A stretch of 47,063 nucleotides of DNA from Desulfobacteraceae bacterium 4572_35.1 (GTDB lineage Bacteria > Desulfobacterota > Desulfuromonadia > Desulfuromonadales > Desulfuromonadaceae), in NCBI GenBank assembly GCA_002084705.1, contig NBLX01000001.1, forward strand, positions 1-47,063, written 5' to 3'. The notes beneath the pieces were generated by a model. The model searched no databases. It saw nothing but the letters and a program-made list of their open reading frames with translations, and was not told the origin of the DNA. Both the position numbers and the translations under genes were made by a program. Shown in pieces: positions 16,166 to 24,382 of the stretch. Every line of letters begins with the position of its first letter. The stretch's first letter is position 1.

Positions 16166-16948
16166 TTACTGACGATAACCCAAGCGTGTTGACAAGGTTG
16201 CGGCAGCCTCCATCACCAGTGGAACCAGTTCCTCGTCGATGCGCTCGTCGGTAAATCGCATGGATGGACCTGAAAGGCTGATGGCGCCGACAATGCGGCG
16301 GGTATAATCGTATATTGGAGCGGCAATACAACGTACTCCTGGATCCATCTCTTCATTGTCGATGGCGTATCCCAGTTTGGCAACTTGGATCAATTCGGTT
16401 TTCAGCTTGTCTATGCTGTTGATAGTGTTTGCTGTATAGCTCTTCAATTCTTTATTTAATAGTGCCTCAAGTTCCTCTTCGGACAGGTGGGATAAGTGTA
16501 CCTTTCCGGCTGCGGTGCAATAGGCTGGTAAACGTGATCCAACTCGTGAAACAACACGTACGGTCATGTCCGTTTCAGCAACATCCAGATAAACGACACT
16601 ATCTTCTTTGAAAATAGCGACATAGGCAGTTTCGTTGCATTGTTCTACTAGCTGCTCCAAAGTTAATTTTGCCTGGCGTAATAATCCCATTTGCTTGATG
16701 AACGTTTGTCCAAGTTCCAGTGATTTTAGCCCAAGACGATAGTTTTCTGTGGCCTTGTTTTGCTCTATATACCCGCGGGATTCAAGGGTGGCTAGAAGGC
16801 GAAACACATTGTTTTTGTGTAGTTTTAACCGCTTGCTCAACTCGGTTACGCCAAGTTCATCAATGTCGTCATGAAACTGCTCTAGCAGGTCAAGCGCATG
16901 GGAAACGGCTTGTATGATATATTCTGATTTATCTTTTTTTGTTGGCAT
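16166..16948 (-). CDS. IclR-family transcriptional regulator
   Basis: The 260-residue protein has an N-terminal winged helix (AVSHALDLLEQFHDD, VTELSKRLKLHKNNVFRLLATLESRGYIEQ, residues about 12-65) and a C-terminal IclR effector domain (about 80-255) with YVAIFKEDSVVYLD, LPAYCTAAGKVHLS, YAIDNEEMDPGVRCIAAPI and ISLSGPSMRF. Members act as repressors or activators with small organic-acid ligands; the ligand is unknown here. It has no obvious target operon next to it, and its own leader is long and structured. Confidence 0.92.
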   Translation of the reverse strand: MPTKKDKSEYIIQAVSHALDLLEQFHDDIDELGVTELSKRLKLHKNNVFRLLATLESRGYIEQNKATENYRLGLKSLELGQTFIKQMGLLRQAKLTLEQLVEQCNETAYVAIFKEDSVVYLDVAETDMTVRVVSRVGSRLPAYCTAAGKVHLSHLSEEELEALLNKELKSYTANTINSIDKLKTELIQVAKLGYAIDNEEMDPGVRCIAAPIYDYTRRIVGAISLSGPSMRFTDERIDEELVPLVMEAAATLSTRLGYRQ

Positions 16949-16972
16949 TGTTGTTCCCCATTTAACGTTAAA

Positions 16973-16990
16973 AACAACCTAGATGTTGTT
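16973..16990 (-). promoter_or_regulatory. Inverted repeat in the iclR leader, possible operator or attenuator
   Basis: AACAAC-CTAGAT-GTTGTT is a perfect 6+6 dyad, 25 bp before the start codon. It is placed where an autoregulator would block transcription. In the mRNA the same dyad is followed by TTT and could act as a weak terminator. Confidence 0.4.
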
Positions 16991-17163
16991 GAAAAAACAG
17001 ACAAACGAAAGCCTGTCTACAAAATTATGTTCTGTGTGTCAAGCTTATACGGACAAAAACCAAATAAAAGACTGCTGTATTTATCTGCTTAATCTTTATC
17101 CTGCTGGTTAAAGCCATTCTTTTGTGAAATCGAAATCGCGAAAAGACAATTTCAAATACCTTT
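16991..17163 (-). ncRNA. Possible leader RNA or small RNA upstream of iclR
   Basis: A transcript from the strong upstream promoter (17170-17198) would run about 170 nt through non-coding DNA to a small hairpin, AGACA...TGTCT, followed by TTTTTT on the minus strand (about 16993-17018). It could end there as a small RNA or continue into iclR. No ORF of note is seen. This is a structural guess without any family match. Confidence 0.2.
17014..17042 (-). promoter_or_regulatory. Proximal promoter of the iclR-type gene
   Basis: On the minus strand TTGACA (17037-17042), 17 bp, then TAGACA (17014-17019). The predicted start is about 60 nt before the ATG. Confidence 0.55.
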
Positions 17164-17169
17164 TTATAA

Positions 17170-17198
17170 AATATAGAATGTTGTTTTAAAGTTGTCAA
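17170..17198 (-). promoter_or_regulatory. Distal promoter upstream of the iclR-type gene
   Basis: On the minus strand TTGACA (17193-17198), 17 bp, then TATATT (17170-17175), close to the sigma-70 consensus. It lies about 150 bp beyond the truD stop and about 220 bp before iclR. The whole gap 16949-17344 is AT-rich and otherwise holds no gene. Confidence 0.6.
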
Positions 17199-17344
17199 GA
17201 GAAGAGGTGGTAAATAATTTATAATTATTCTGATTGGGGAAAAATGTTCGATTTATCAGATAGATATGAATTTGGTGAAAATATAACACTTGAAGTATGT
17301 GGTTAATCTAAATGCTGAACAATGGCAATGGTTGCCGAGTGGCT

Positions 17345-18559
17345 TTATCCTTTGTCCGAAGCCGTGGTGCTTTTTATCACCTCATTGAGCACGGTTGTGG
17401 CAAAACTGCCGGTGGGCAAGGCGAAGCTCAGATGCAAGGTGTTGTGTTGCTGTCGACAGTTTGTCTGTTTTAGTGGAACCCGCAATGGTCGCCGTTCACC
17501 GCTTAATTTTAATCCGGGGAGTTGGTTGAATGACTTGTCGTTCAGCTTCTCTTTCTCTAGAAGGGCTTGTTCTATAATCCCCGTTTGACCGTTGGCGTAC
17601 ATCACTTTATGACCGGGTAGCATGCCGCTGGGGCTTATCTCAAGGCGGTCTGCTCTTGGTTGTTCAGCCTCCGAATCCTCAACACGAAAGCAGGCTCCTT
17701 TGTTGTGGATATAGGCGATATCGCCGGGCCAAAGGATGTCGATGGAGTCGAGGCGCATCTGTACCTGTCGATCAAATAGATGGGATTGGTACGCGCTTAA
17801 ATATAGGCGCAGAAGTTTGCGCGGTAATGTTAGCACTGCCTGACGGTGGTCTTTGCCTTTTAACAGTGCGTGGAGCAGTCGTCGTTCATCGCGAAATCTA
17901 CCCGGGAGTGTCGCTAGTGCCTCATCAATGTTTCCATTGCAATAAGCCGTTGCCGCCTGCTGCCAGCGTTGATTGCTGATCTTTTCCGGATTGCCGATGA
18001 TCAATTGTGCCGCTTCAGAAAACTCTCCACCTACGATTGCTTTACCGACTAGATGATTGCTGCCTAACACGCCATAGCGCTGGCTGCCAAAAAAGTTTGG
18101 CACACCTGTGTGCTCCAGAATATTCAGAATATCCAGAGCGCGTTGTTCGGCATCTTCAACAACTTCATGAATTGCAATGTGGAAGCGATTGCCATGTAGA
18201 TGTCCAAGGCGCAGTTTGTTAGTGTGGTAGTTGCTATCTAAAATGGTGATGTTCTCAATGTCGAGCTTGGCTATTTTCCTCTTGTCAACAGGGGGCAGAG
18301 ATATGGTCTGACGACTTATTGCCTGGGCATCTTTCAAACCTGCGTAGCCGATCTCCTGCTCACGGATTCCAAGGGCTGTCGCTATCCGCTGCATCATGGC
18401 AAAAGTACTCATCCCTTTTTTTTCTACGCGCAGATACAGATGTTCACCATGACCACATGGTGCGTATGCGGGAATCTCCTCAACGATAAAATCTTCAGGG
18501 TTGTCCTTGATGGTGCCGCCGACCCCAGCGAACGCAGTGGTCAGGTATGGGTAATTCAT
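17345..18559 (-). CDS. truD: tRNA pseudouridine-13 synthase TruD
   Basis: The 404-residue enzyme turns U13 of tRNAGlu into pseudouridine. The N-terminal part shows NPEDFIVEEIP, then KGMSTFAMMQRIA and the catalytic aspartate D78 in GYAGLKDAQAISRQ; GNRFHIAIH and GVPNFFGSQRYG follow. The C-terminus is somewhat longer than in E. coli. Its start overlaps trmB by 4 nt, so the two tRNA-modification genes are coupled. Confidence 0.94.
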   Translation of the reverse strand: MNYPYLTTAFAGVGGTIKDNPEDFIVEEIPAYAPCGHGEHLYLRVEKKGMSTFAMMQRIATALGIREQEIGYAGLKDAQAISRQTISLPPVDKRKIAKLDIENITILDSNYHTNKLRLGHLHGNRFHIAIHEVVEDAEQRALDILNILEHTGVPNFFGSQRYGVLGSNHLVGKAIVGGEFSEAAQLIIGNPEKISNQRWQQAATAYCNGNIDEALATLPGRFRDERRLLHALLKGKDHRQAVLTLPRKLLRLYLSAYQSHLFDRQVQMRLDSIDILWPGDIAYIHNKGACFRVEDSEAEQPRADRLEISPSGMLPGHKVMYANGQTGIIEQALLEKEKLNDKSFNQLPGLKLSGERRPLRVPLKQTNCRQQHNTLHLSFALPTGSFATTVLNEVIKSTTASDKG

Positions 18560-19254
18560 TTTACCTCCAGGGTGTGGCGGTTGCGAAATCCCATTGTCGT
18601 TGCCGGTAACATGTGTGCATGCAGTGTGAACTGGGCATCTCTGCGGTGGTGCTGAAAATAGACAGGCAGTCCTTGTTTGGCAAAGCGGCGCATGTATTTT
18701 GACTGAGGATAATCGTTAAGCTGGTTTGTGTAGCAGCAATCAAGCTGATTTGTGTAGCCGTCTAGGGTGGATAGTGTCTCAGCTACCTGTTGTGCGTAAT
18801 TTTCCACGTCGGTTACAAAGTACAGATCTCCCTGAGGCTTGAGATAGTATAACATTTGGGTCAGAAAAGTGTGGCTGACCAAGCGTCGAGAGCGATGGCG
18901 TTTTTTTGGCCAGGGATCGGGGCAGTTGATGTAGATGGCGCTGAGCATGTCGGCATGACCAAATTGGCTGAGCAGATAGCGTGCCTCCATCCGCATGACT
19001 CGTACATTGGTCAATGCGCTGGTGTCAATGCGGCGACATGTTTTGTAGCAGCCTTTGTTGTAGATATCTATGGCAATAAAGTTTATGTGTGGTTGTTGGG
19101 CAGCGCGTTGGATGATGAAATCACCAATGCCGCAACCAATTTCCAGTGCCAGTGGTTGTTGTGTGGGAAACAGCAGGGCCAGGTTTTGCTGTGTAGGCAA
19201 TTTCCAGGCATCAATAAATGTTGGAGAAGTTATCTCTATTTTGCGTTGTGTCAT
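18556..19254 (-). CDS. trmB: tRNA (guanine-N7-)-methyltransferase TrmB
   Basis: The 232-residue SAM-dependent enzyme makes m7G46 in tRNA. LALEIGCGIGDFI (about residues 36-48) is SAM motif I, NFIAIDIYNKG is motif II, and YINCPDPWPKKRHRSRRLV is the substrate-binding PDPW stretch. The C-terminal 70 residues are diverged from the usual form (several repeats of QLDCCYTNQLND), but length fits. It is first in a two-gene run with truD. Confidence 0.9.
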   Translation of the reverse strand: MTQRKIEITSPTFIDAWKLPTQQNLALLFPTQQPLALEIGCGIGDFIIQRAAQQPHINFIAIDIYNKGCYKTCRRIDTSALTNVRVMRMEARYLLSQFGHADMLSAIYINCPDPWPKKRHRSRRLVSHTFLTQMLYYLKPQGDLYFVTDVENYAQQVAETLSTLDGYTNQLDCCYTNQLNDYPQSKYMRRFAKQGLPVYFQHHRRDAQFTLHAHMLPATTMGFRNRHTLEVK

Positions 19255-19283
19255 AGTTTAAGTTCAGTTGGTCTGGGGTAAAG

Positions 19284-19312
19284 ATTAAAATTGTTGGCAA
19301 CAATTACCACAA
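19284..19312 (-). promoter_or_regulatory. trmB-truD promoter with 17-bp palindrome
   Basis: On the minus strand TTGTGG (19307-19312), 17 bp, TTTAAT (19284-19289). The spacer is almost entirely the perfect palindrome AATTGTTGGCAACAATT (19289-19305), a strong operator candidate lying 35-50 bp from the trmB start codon. The divergent aroF gene starts 217 bp away. The regulator is unknown. Confidence 0.45.
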
Positions 19313-19521
19313 CCTGTGGCGAAAGGCAATTTGTTCAGGTGATATGTGGATATTCTGCCTTCGTGAAAAATAGCGGTTGTTGGTGGCAGTTAATGGCGAA
19401 AAATCTTGAATTAACTACCATGCCTAGTTATTCTGTGCAGTTGCTATTGCCGTGGTGGTTGTAAATTTATACTTAAAGATTGTCAAGTTTGTGTTGAATT
19501 TAAAATATAAAGGAGATGCTT

Positions 19522-20541
19522 ATGCTTATCGTTATGGAACATAGTGCTACTGATTATGAGGTGGAACAGGTCAAGACAGCTGTTCACACCATGGGACTTG
19601 AGGCTGAGCCGATTCCTGGCAGTGAGCGCACAGCCATCGGAGTGCTCGGTAATCAGGGCTATGTGGAAGATGCAACTATCCGCAATTTGCCTGGGGTAAG
19701 AGAAGTGATCCATGTGAGCAAGCCCTACAAGCTGGTCTCGCGTGATTTTCATCCACAACCGACTTTGGTACAGGTGGGATCGGTTACGGTGGGTGATGAT
19801 GCCGAACCGGTGGTGATGGCGGGGCCGTGCTCGGTTGAGAGTGAAGAGCAGATGATGGCTAGTGCGCAGGCGGTAAAGGAGGCTGGAGCAGATATCTTAC
19901 GCGGTGGAGCCTTCAAACCCCGTACTGGACCGCACACATTTCAGGGCTTGGGGGTAGATGGATTAAAGCTGTTGCGTCAGGCTGGCGATGAATATGATAT
20001 GCCCGTGGTAACTGAGGTTATGCGCATTGGTCAATTGGATGATGTTTGCTGTTATGCCGACGTGTTACAGATTGGCGCGCGCAACATGCAGAACTTTGAT
20101 CTGCTCAAAGAGGTGGGCAAGCTTGATTACCCCGTGCTGCTCAAGCGTGGCATGAGTGCCACCATCGAAGAGTTTTTAGCTGCCGCTGAATATATCCTTG
20201 CCGAGGGGAACTCCCGCCTGATTCTGTGTGAGCGGGGGATCCGAACCTTTGAACGGGCTACCCGCAATACTCTCGATCTTTCTGTGGTGCCGTTGATTCG
20301 TCAACTGAGCCACCTGCCGATTATTGTCGATCCTAGTCATGCTACGGGTGTGCGCTCGCTGGTGCCTATTATGGCAAAAGCAGCTCTGGTTGCTGGTGCT
20401 CATGGTTTGATGATTGAAGTTCATCACGCTCCAGAGCAGGCTTTATGTGATGGTGCACAAAGTCTTGATGGCGCAGAATTTAATCAGTTGATGGGTGAAC
20501 TGAATGGTTTGCAGAACTATCTGGTTTCTAAAAAGGACTAA
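19522..20541 (+). CDS. aroF: 3-deoxy-7-phosphoheptulonate synthase (DAHP synthase, type I-beta)
   Basis: ATG 19522 is chosen because ATG 19516 overlaps the AAGGAG ribosome binding site; 339 residues. It joins phosphoenolpyruvate and erythrose-4-phosphate to begin the shikimate pathway. Residues 1-70 are the ferredoxin-like (ACT-like) regulatory domain seen in Thermotoga and Bacillus-type enzymes. The barrel follows: MAGPCSVESEEQM, LRGGAFKPRTGPHTFQGLG, LQIGARNMQNFDLL, LLKRGMSATIEEFL and IIVDPSHATG. It heads a plus-strand run with the symporter and priA. A second aromatic-pathway enzyme may lie at 34723. Confidence 0.95.
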   Translation: MLIVMEHSATDYEVEQVKTAVHTMGLEAEPIPGSERTAIGVLGNQGYVEDATIRNLPGVREVIHVSKPYKLVSRDFHPQPTLVQVGSVTVGDDAEPVVMAGPCSVESEEQMMASAQAVKEAGADILRGGAFKPRTGPHTFQGLGVDGLKLLRQAGDEYDMPVVTEVMRIGQLDDVCCYADVLQIGARNMQNFDLLKEVGKLDYPVLLKRGMSATIEEFLAAAEYILAEGNSRLILCERGIRTFERATRNTLDLSVVPLIRQLSHLPIIVDPSHATGVRSLVPIMAKAALVAGAHGLMIEVHHAPEQALCDGAQSLDGAEFNQLMGELNGLQNYLVSKKD

Positions 20542-20547
20542 CGCAAA

Positions 20548-21891
20548 ATGACCATGAATAGTGTGATGGCTAGCATAAACAGCTTTGTCTGGGGGCCGGT
20601 GATGCTGGCTTTTTTGGTGGGAACCGGAATCCTGCTCACTCTGCGTCTTAGTGGAGTACAGTTGCGTCAGCTGCCGCATGCGCTGAAACTGGTGTTTAGC
20701 CCCGGAGACGATGGCGCGGGCGATATCACTCCATTTCAAGCGTTGACCACGGCATTGGCGGCAACAATTGGTACTGGTAATATAGCTGGTGTAGCTACCG
20801 CCATATATTTAGGTGGGCCCGGAGCTGTGTTTTGGATGTGGGTGTGTGCACTGTTTGGTATGGCTACCAAATATGCGGAGGCGGTGCTGGCAGTTCACTA
20901 TCGCCAGTTGTTGCCCGATGGCACCATGCAAGGTGGTCCTATGCGCTATCTGGCGCAGGGCTTGGGGCAAAAATGGCTGGGGGTGTTGTTTGCAGTCATG
21001 GGCAGTATTGCCGCCTTTGGTATCGGCAGCATGGTGCAATCTAATTCCGTTGCGGTTGCCCTGGAGTCGACGCTGGCGGTGCCATCGTTATATACCGGAG
21101 TGGTGTTGGGCATTCTGGCGGCGGTGGTGATTATTGGGGGGATCAAGCGTATTGGTCATGTGACGGCAAAACTGGTGCCTATCATGGCGGTGCTTTATGT
21201 TGTGGCAGCCGGCACAATCCTAGTGTTGAACTGGGAGATGATCCCAGCAGCATTTGCCCTGATCTTTGAGCATGCTTTCAATCCAACTGCGTCAAGCGGA
21301 GGTTTTGTCGGTGCCTCTGTGGCTATGGCGGTACGTTTTGGTGTGGCGCGCGGGGTGTTTTCCAACGAGGCTGGACTGGGCAGTGCTCCTATTGCTCACG
21401 CTGCGGCAAAAACATCCAGCCCTGTACGCCAGGGGCTGATAGCGATGACCGGGGTGTTTTTCGATACCCTGATTGTCTGCACCATGACGGCGCTGGTAAT
21501 TTTGACTTCTGGACTATGGGATTCTGGTGCTAGTTCCAGCGCGTTGACGGCGGCAGCATTTCAGGCTGCGTTACCTCAAAGCGGTGGTCTTATCGTCGCT
21601 CTGTCGCTGGCGGTGTTTGCCTATTCCACTATTATTGGTTGGGCCTATTATGGTGAACAGTGTATCGAATATGTTTTTGGTCTGCGTGCCCGTACTCCAT
21701 ACCGTTATCTGTTTTGTCTGCTAATTGTTGTTGGTGCAGTTCAAAAGGTTGCCTTTGTGTGGGATTTTTCCGATACAATGAATGGTGCCATGGCGATTCC
21801 CAATCTGATCGGTCTTGTCGGTTTGTCAGGAGTTGTGGTTAAGCTGACACGAGATTATTTTGCAACTAACTCGTCCATAAAGCGACCATAA
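20548..21891 (+). CDS. Sodium:alanine (AGCS) symporter
   Basis: The 447-residue inner-membrane protein belongs to the alanine or glycine:cation symporter family. About ten membrane segments are evident. Family signatures: ALTTALAATIGTGNIAGVATA, GPGAVFWMWVCALFGMATKYAEA, GMQGGPMRY-type loop (here TMQGGPMRYLAQGLG) and ARGVFSNEAGLGSAPIAHAAA. It takes up alanine or glycine with sodium. It starts 6 bp after aroF and ends 12 bp before priA; the grouping gives no functional clue. Confidence 0.93.
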   Translation: MTMNSVMASINSFVWGPVMLAFLVGTGILLTLRLSGVQLRQLPHALKLVFSPGDDGAGDITPFQALTTALAATIGTGNIAGVATAIYLGGPGAVFWMWVCALFGMATKYAEAVLAVHYRQLLPDGTMQGGPMRYLAQGLGQKWLGVLFAVMGSIAAFGIGSMVQSNSVAVALESTLAVPSLYTGVVLGILAAVVIIGGIKRIGHVTAKLVPIMAVLYVVAAGTILVLNWEMIPAAFALIFEHAFNPTASSGGFVGASVAMAVRFGVARGVFSNEAGLGSAPIAHAAAKTSSPVRQGLIAMTGVFFDTLIVCTMTALVILTSGLWDSGASSSALTAAAFQAALPQSGGLIVALSLAVFAYSTIIGWAYYGEQCIEYVFGLRARTPYRYLFCLLIVVGAVQKVAFVWDFSDTMNGAMAIPNLIGLVGLSGVVVKLTRDYFATNSSIKRP

Positions 21892-21903
21892 AGGCGGTTA
21901 AAG

Positions 21904-24189
21904 GTGGCTGAAGCGGGGGATAAAACATTGCCGGAGTGCGTGGCTGTAGTGTTGTTGGCACCATTGCCGCGCCCTCTTACTTATCTGGTTCCCGCACAGC
22001 TGCGTGGGCAGCTTGTTCTTGGTCATCGCGTCCGTGTACCCCTTGGCAGTCGCAGCGCTGTCGGTATAGTAATTGAGCAGCTTGATAGCACCGCCATCGC
22101 CGCCATCGTCAATGCTGGTGCCAAGCTTAAAGCGGTCGCCGAATTACTGGATAAAGATCCCGTTGTCGATAATGACTTGCTGACATTTGTCCGCCGTGCC
22201 AGTACCTATTACCTCTTCCCCTTTGGATTAGCACTAAAAACTGCTTTGCCGGCTGGTCTGGCCTCCATCACCGCTGCACCCAAGGTTAAACAAACTACCG
22301 TTTACACTCGTGCTGAAGGGACAATATCGCTGCGCGGTACACGTCAGAAAGAGGTGCTCGCCTACATCGAACAGGCTGAAAAACAGGGTGAAAAACAGGG
22401 TGGTGTTGAGCTGGCTGAGCTGTGCCAACAATTTCCCTCCCCCTACAGTGTACTGAGCCGCTTGGAAGAGCTCGGCTTGATCAAGTCATGCCAGCGCGAA
22501 AAACAGCGCGATCCATTTCTCGGTATTGTCGTTACCGCAGATAGCGAGCTACAACTCAATGAGGAACAGGACGCTGCCTTAAATTCAATATGTTCAGCCA
22601 CTACCCAAGATAAATTCAGCCCTTTTTTACTCCATGGAGTAACCGGTAGTGGAAAAACAGAAATTTATCTTCAGGCAATAAAGGCGGTAGTTGCTGCCAA
22701 CCGTCAGGCTTTGGTGCTGGTGCCGGAGATCGCTTTGACGCCGCAGTTGGTGGGTCGCTTTCGGGCGCGTTTTGAAGGGCAGCAGATACGCATTGGCGTG
22801 CTCCATTCCGGGTTGAGCGTGGCAGAGCGCTACGATATGTGGCGCGCCATAATGCGTGATGAGATCCATATCGTTATTGGTGCACGTTCGGCGGTGTTCG
22901 CTCCCCTGGCGCATTTGGGGATAATTGTTGTCGACGAAGAGCACGACAGCAGTTATAAGCAGAGTGAGGGCTTTCGCTATCATGGTCGTGATCTGGCTCT
23001 GATGCGAGGACAGATGGCTCAGGTTCCGGTGGTTCTCGGTAGCGCCACCCCGGCGCTGGCCAGCTGGCAGCGAGCTCAGCAGGGATTGTTAACCCAGCTC
23101 TCTTTGCTCAACAGAGTTGGCGCGCGTACTCTGCCATCTGTCGAACTGGTGGATATGACCGGTGCTGAAGTTGAAACAGGGCTGTCGCAACAGTTACGTG
23201 ACGCCATAGCCGCCACCCTGGAGCGCCACGAACAGTGTCTGTTGTTGCTCAACCGACGAGGTTATGCGCCGTATCTGTTATGTGGTGATTGTGGTGCCAG
23301 CTACCGTTGCCCCAATTGTGAGATAACCCTGACCTGGCATCGTCAGGCTGGGCAACTGCGTTGTCATTACTGTGATTATACCCAACCTCCAAGTGAGGTA
23401 TGCCCCCGATGTGGCGGTGTTGCCATGGAGCCTGAGGGGATGGGTACTGAGCGTTTGGCGGCGGAGTTGCAACAGATGTTTCCTGCGGCGCGAATTGCGC
23501 GCATGGATCGTGATGCAACCAGCGCCAAGGGGAGCCAACAGAATATTTTTAACCGCATGGAAAACCGTGAGATCGATATCCTTGTTGGCACCCAGATGGT
23601 CGCCAAAGGGCACGATTTTGCCGGAGTTACCTTGGTCGGGGTAGTCGATGCCGATGCGGCGCTTAATTTCCCCGATTTTCGTTCTGCCGAGCGTAGCTTT
23701 GCGCTGTTAGCACAGGTTGCCGGACGTGCCGGACGGGGTGAAGTGGAGGGTCGGGTGCTGGTGCAGACCTATGCTTCCGATAACCCAGTGCTGGAGTGTG
23801 CTATGGAGCACGATTATATCCGCTTTGCCGAGCAAGAGTTGCCCCTGCGGCAACTGTTGTATTATCCCCCCTTCGGATATCTGGTAAATCTGTTGTTGTC
23901 CGGTCTTGACCAGCAGGCGGTGGAACATAGCGCCGAACTATTGGCTACAAATCTGCAGGGCGAGATTGGCAATGGCAAGGTTGGTAATGGCGATGCCGGT
24001 GTGGAAGTGCTGGGACCGGCTCCGTGTCCGCTCTTTCGCTTGCGCAATCGTTATCGAATGCAGATCTTGCTCAAGGCGCAGACGCGACCGCCTCTGCGTC
24101 AACTTCTTGCGCAAATGGCGCAGTGGCAAAAACTTATTGATAAAAATGTTGCCCTGGTCGTTGATGTTGACCCCGTCGATATGATGTAA
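21904..24189 (+). CDS. priA: Primosomal replication helicase PriA
   Basis: The 761-residue protein starts at GTG 21904, with AAAGGCGG upstream. PriA restarts collapsed replication forks and loads DnaB. In order: the DNA-binding 3'BD with LPRPLTYLVP and GHRVRVPLGSRS; Walker A HGVTGSGKTEIY (about residue 240); DEEHD (about 345); LGSATPALASW; eight zinc-binding cysteines in CGDCGASYRCPNC...LRCHYCDYTQPPSEVCPRCGG; and GTQMVAKGHDFAGVTLVGVVDAD, LLAQVAGRAGRG. Length is normal. Confidence 0.96.
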   Translation: MAEAGDKTLPECVAVVLLAPLPRPLTYLVPAQLRGQLVLGHRVRVPLGSRSAVGIVIEQLDSTAIAAIVNAGAKLKAVAELLDKDPVVDNDLLTFVRRASTYYLFPFGLALKTALPAGLASITAAPKVKQTTVYTRAEGTISLRGTRQKEVLAYIEQAEKQGEKQGGVELAELCQQFPSPYSVLSRLEELGLIKSCQREKQRDPFLGIVVTADSELQLNEEQDAALNSICSATTQDKFSPFLLHGVTGSGKTEIYLQAIKAVVAANRQALVLVPEIALTPQLVGRFRARFEGQQIRIGVLHSGLSVAERYDMWRAIMRDEIHIVIGARSAVFAPLAHLGIIVVDEEHDSSYKQSEGFRYHGRDLALMRGQMAQVPVVLGSATPALASWQRAQQGLLTQLSLLNRVGARTLPSVELVDMTGAEVETGLSQQLRDAIAATLERHEQCLLLLNRRGYAPYLLCGDCGASYRCPNCEITLTWHRQAGQLRCHYCDYTQPPSEVCPRCGGVAMEPEGMGTERLAAELQQMFPAARIARMDRDATSAKGSQQNIFNRMENREIDILVGTQMVAKGHDFAGVTLVGVVDADAALNFPDFRSAERSFALLAQVAGRAGRGEVEGRVLVQTYASDNPVLECAMEHDYIRFAEQELPLRQLLYYPPFGYLVNLLLSGLDQQAVEHSAELLATNLQGEIGNGKVGNGDAGVEVLGPAPCPLFRLRNRYRMQILLKAQTRPPLRQLLAQMAQWQKLIDKNVALVVDVDPVDMM

Positions 24190-24232
24190 TGCTGGCATCG
24201 CGAAAAATTGAAGATCTTTCAAGGAGTTTTTG

Positions 24233-24373
24233 ATGACGAAATTGATGAGATATGGCGAGTCGATCTCTTTGTGCGGATTTACTTTTGGTTGTCAGAGTGC
24301 CTGTTTTGCCGCTATGAAAAAAGCGGGGGATGGGGCAAATAGTTCTATGTCTGATTTGAAAGCGCAGCAATAA
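24233..24373 (+). CDS. Small ORF of 46 residues between priA and mltA
   Basis: The ORF is below the track's limit. It begins ATGACGAAATTGATG at the ideal distance (6 bp) from AAGGAG and ends TAA 9 bp before the mltA ATG. The product, MTKLMRYGESISLCG...SMSDLKAQQ, is mildly basic, has two cysteines close together (TFGCQSACFAA), and is slightly hydrophobic in its first half. I do not recognise it. The strong translation signal suggests it is made. Confidence 0.5.
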   Translation: MTKLMRYGESISLCGFTFGCQSACFAAMKKAGDGANSSMSDLKAQQ

Positions 24374-24382
24374 TTGGTTGGC

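Noticed and set aside
19480-19509. TTGTCA/AAATAT promoter for aroF
   Set aside because: The -10 would be directly beside the ribosome binding site, leaving no room for it in the transcript; a TATACT at 19468-19473 is more plausible but lacks a good -35.
23249-24222. Several minus-strand ORFs opposite priA
   Set aside because: All are frame shadows of a strongly supported gene with no family motifs.
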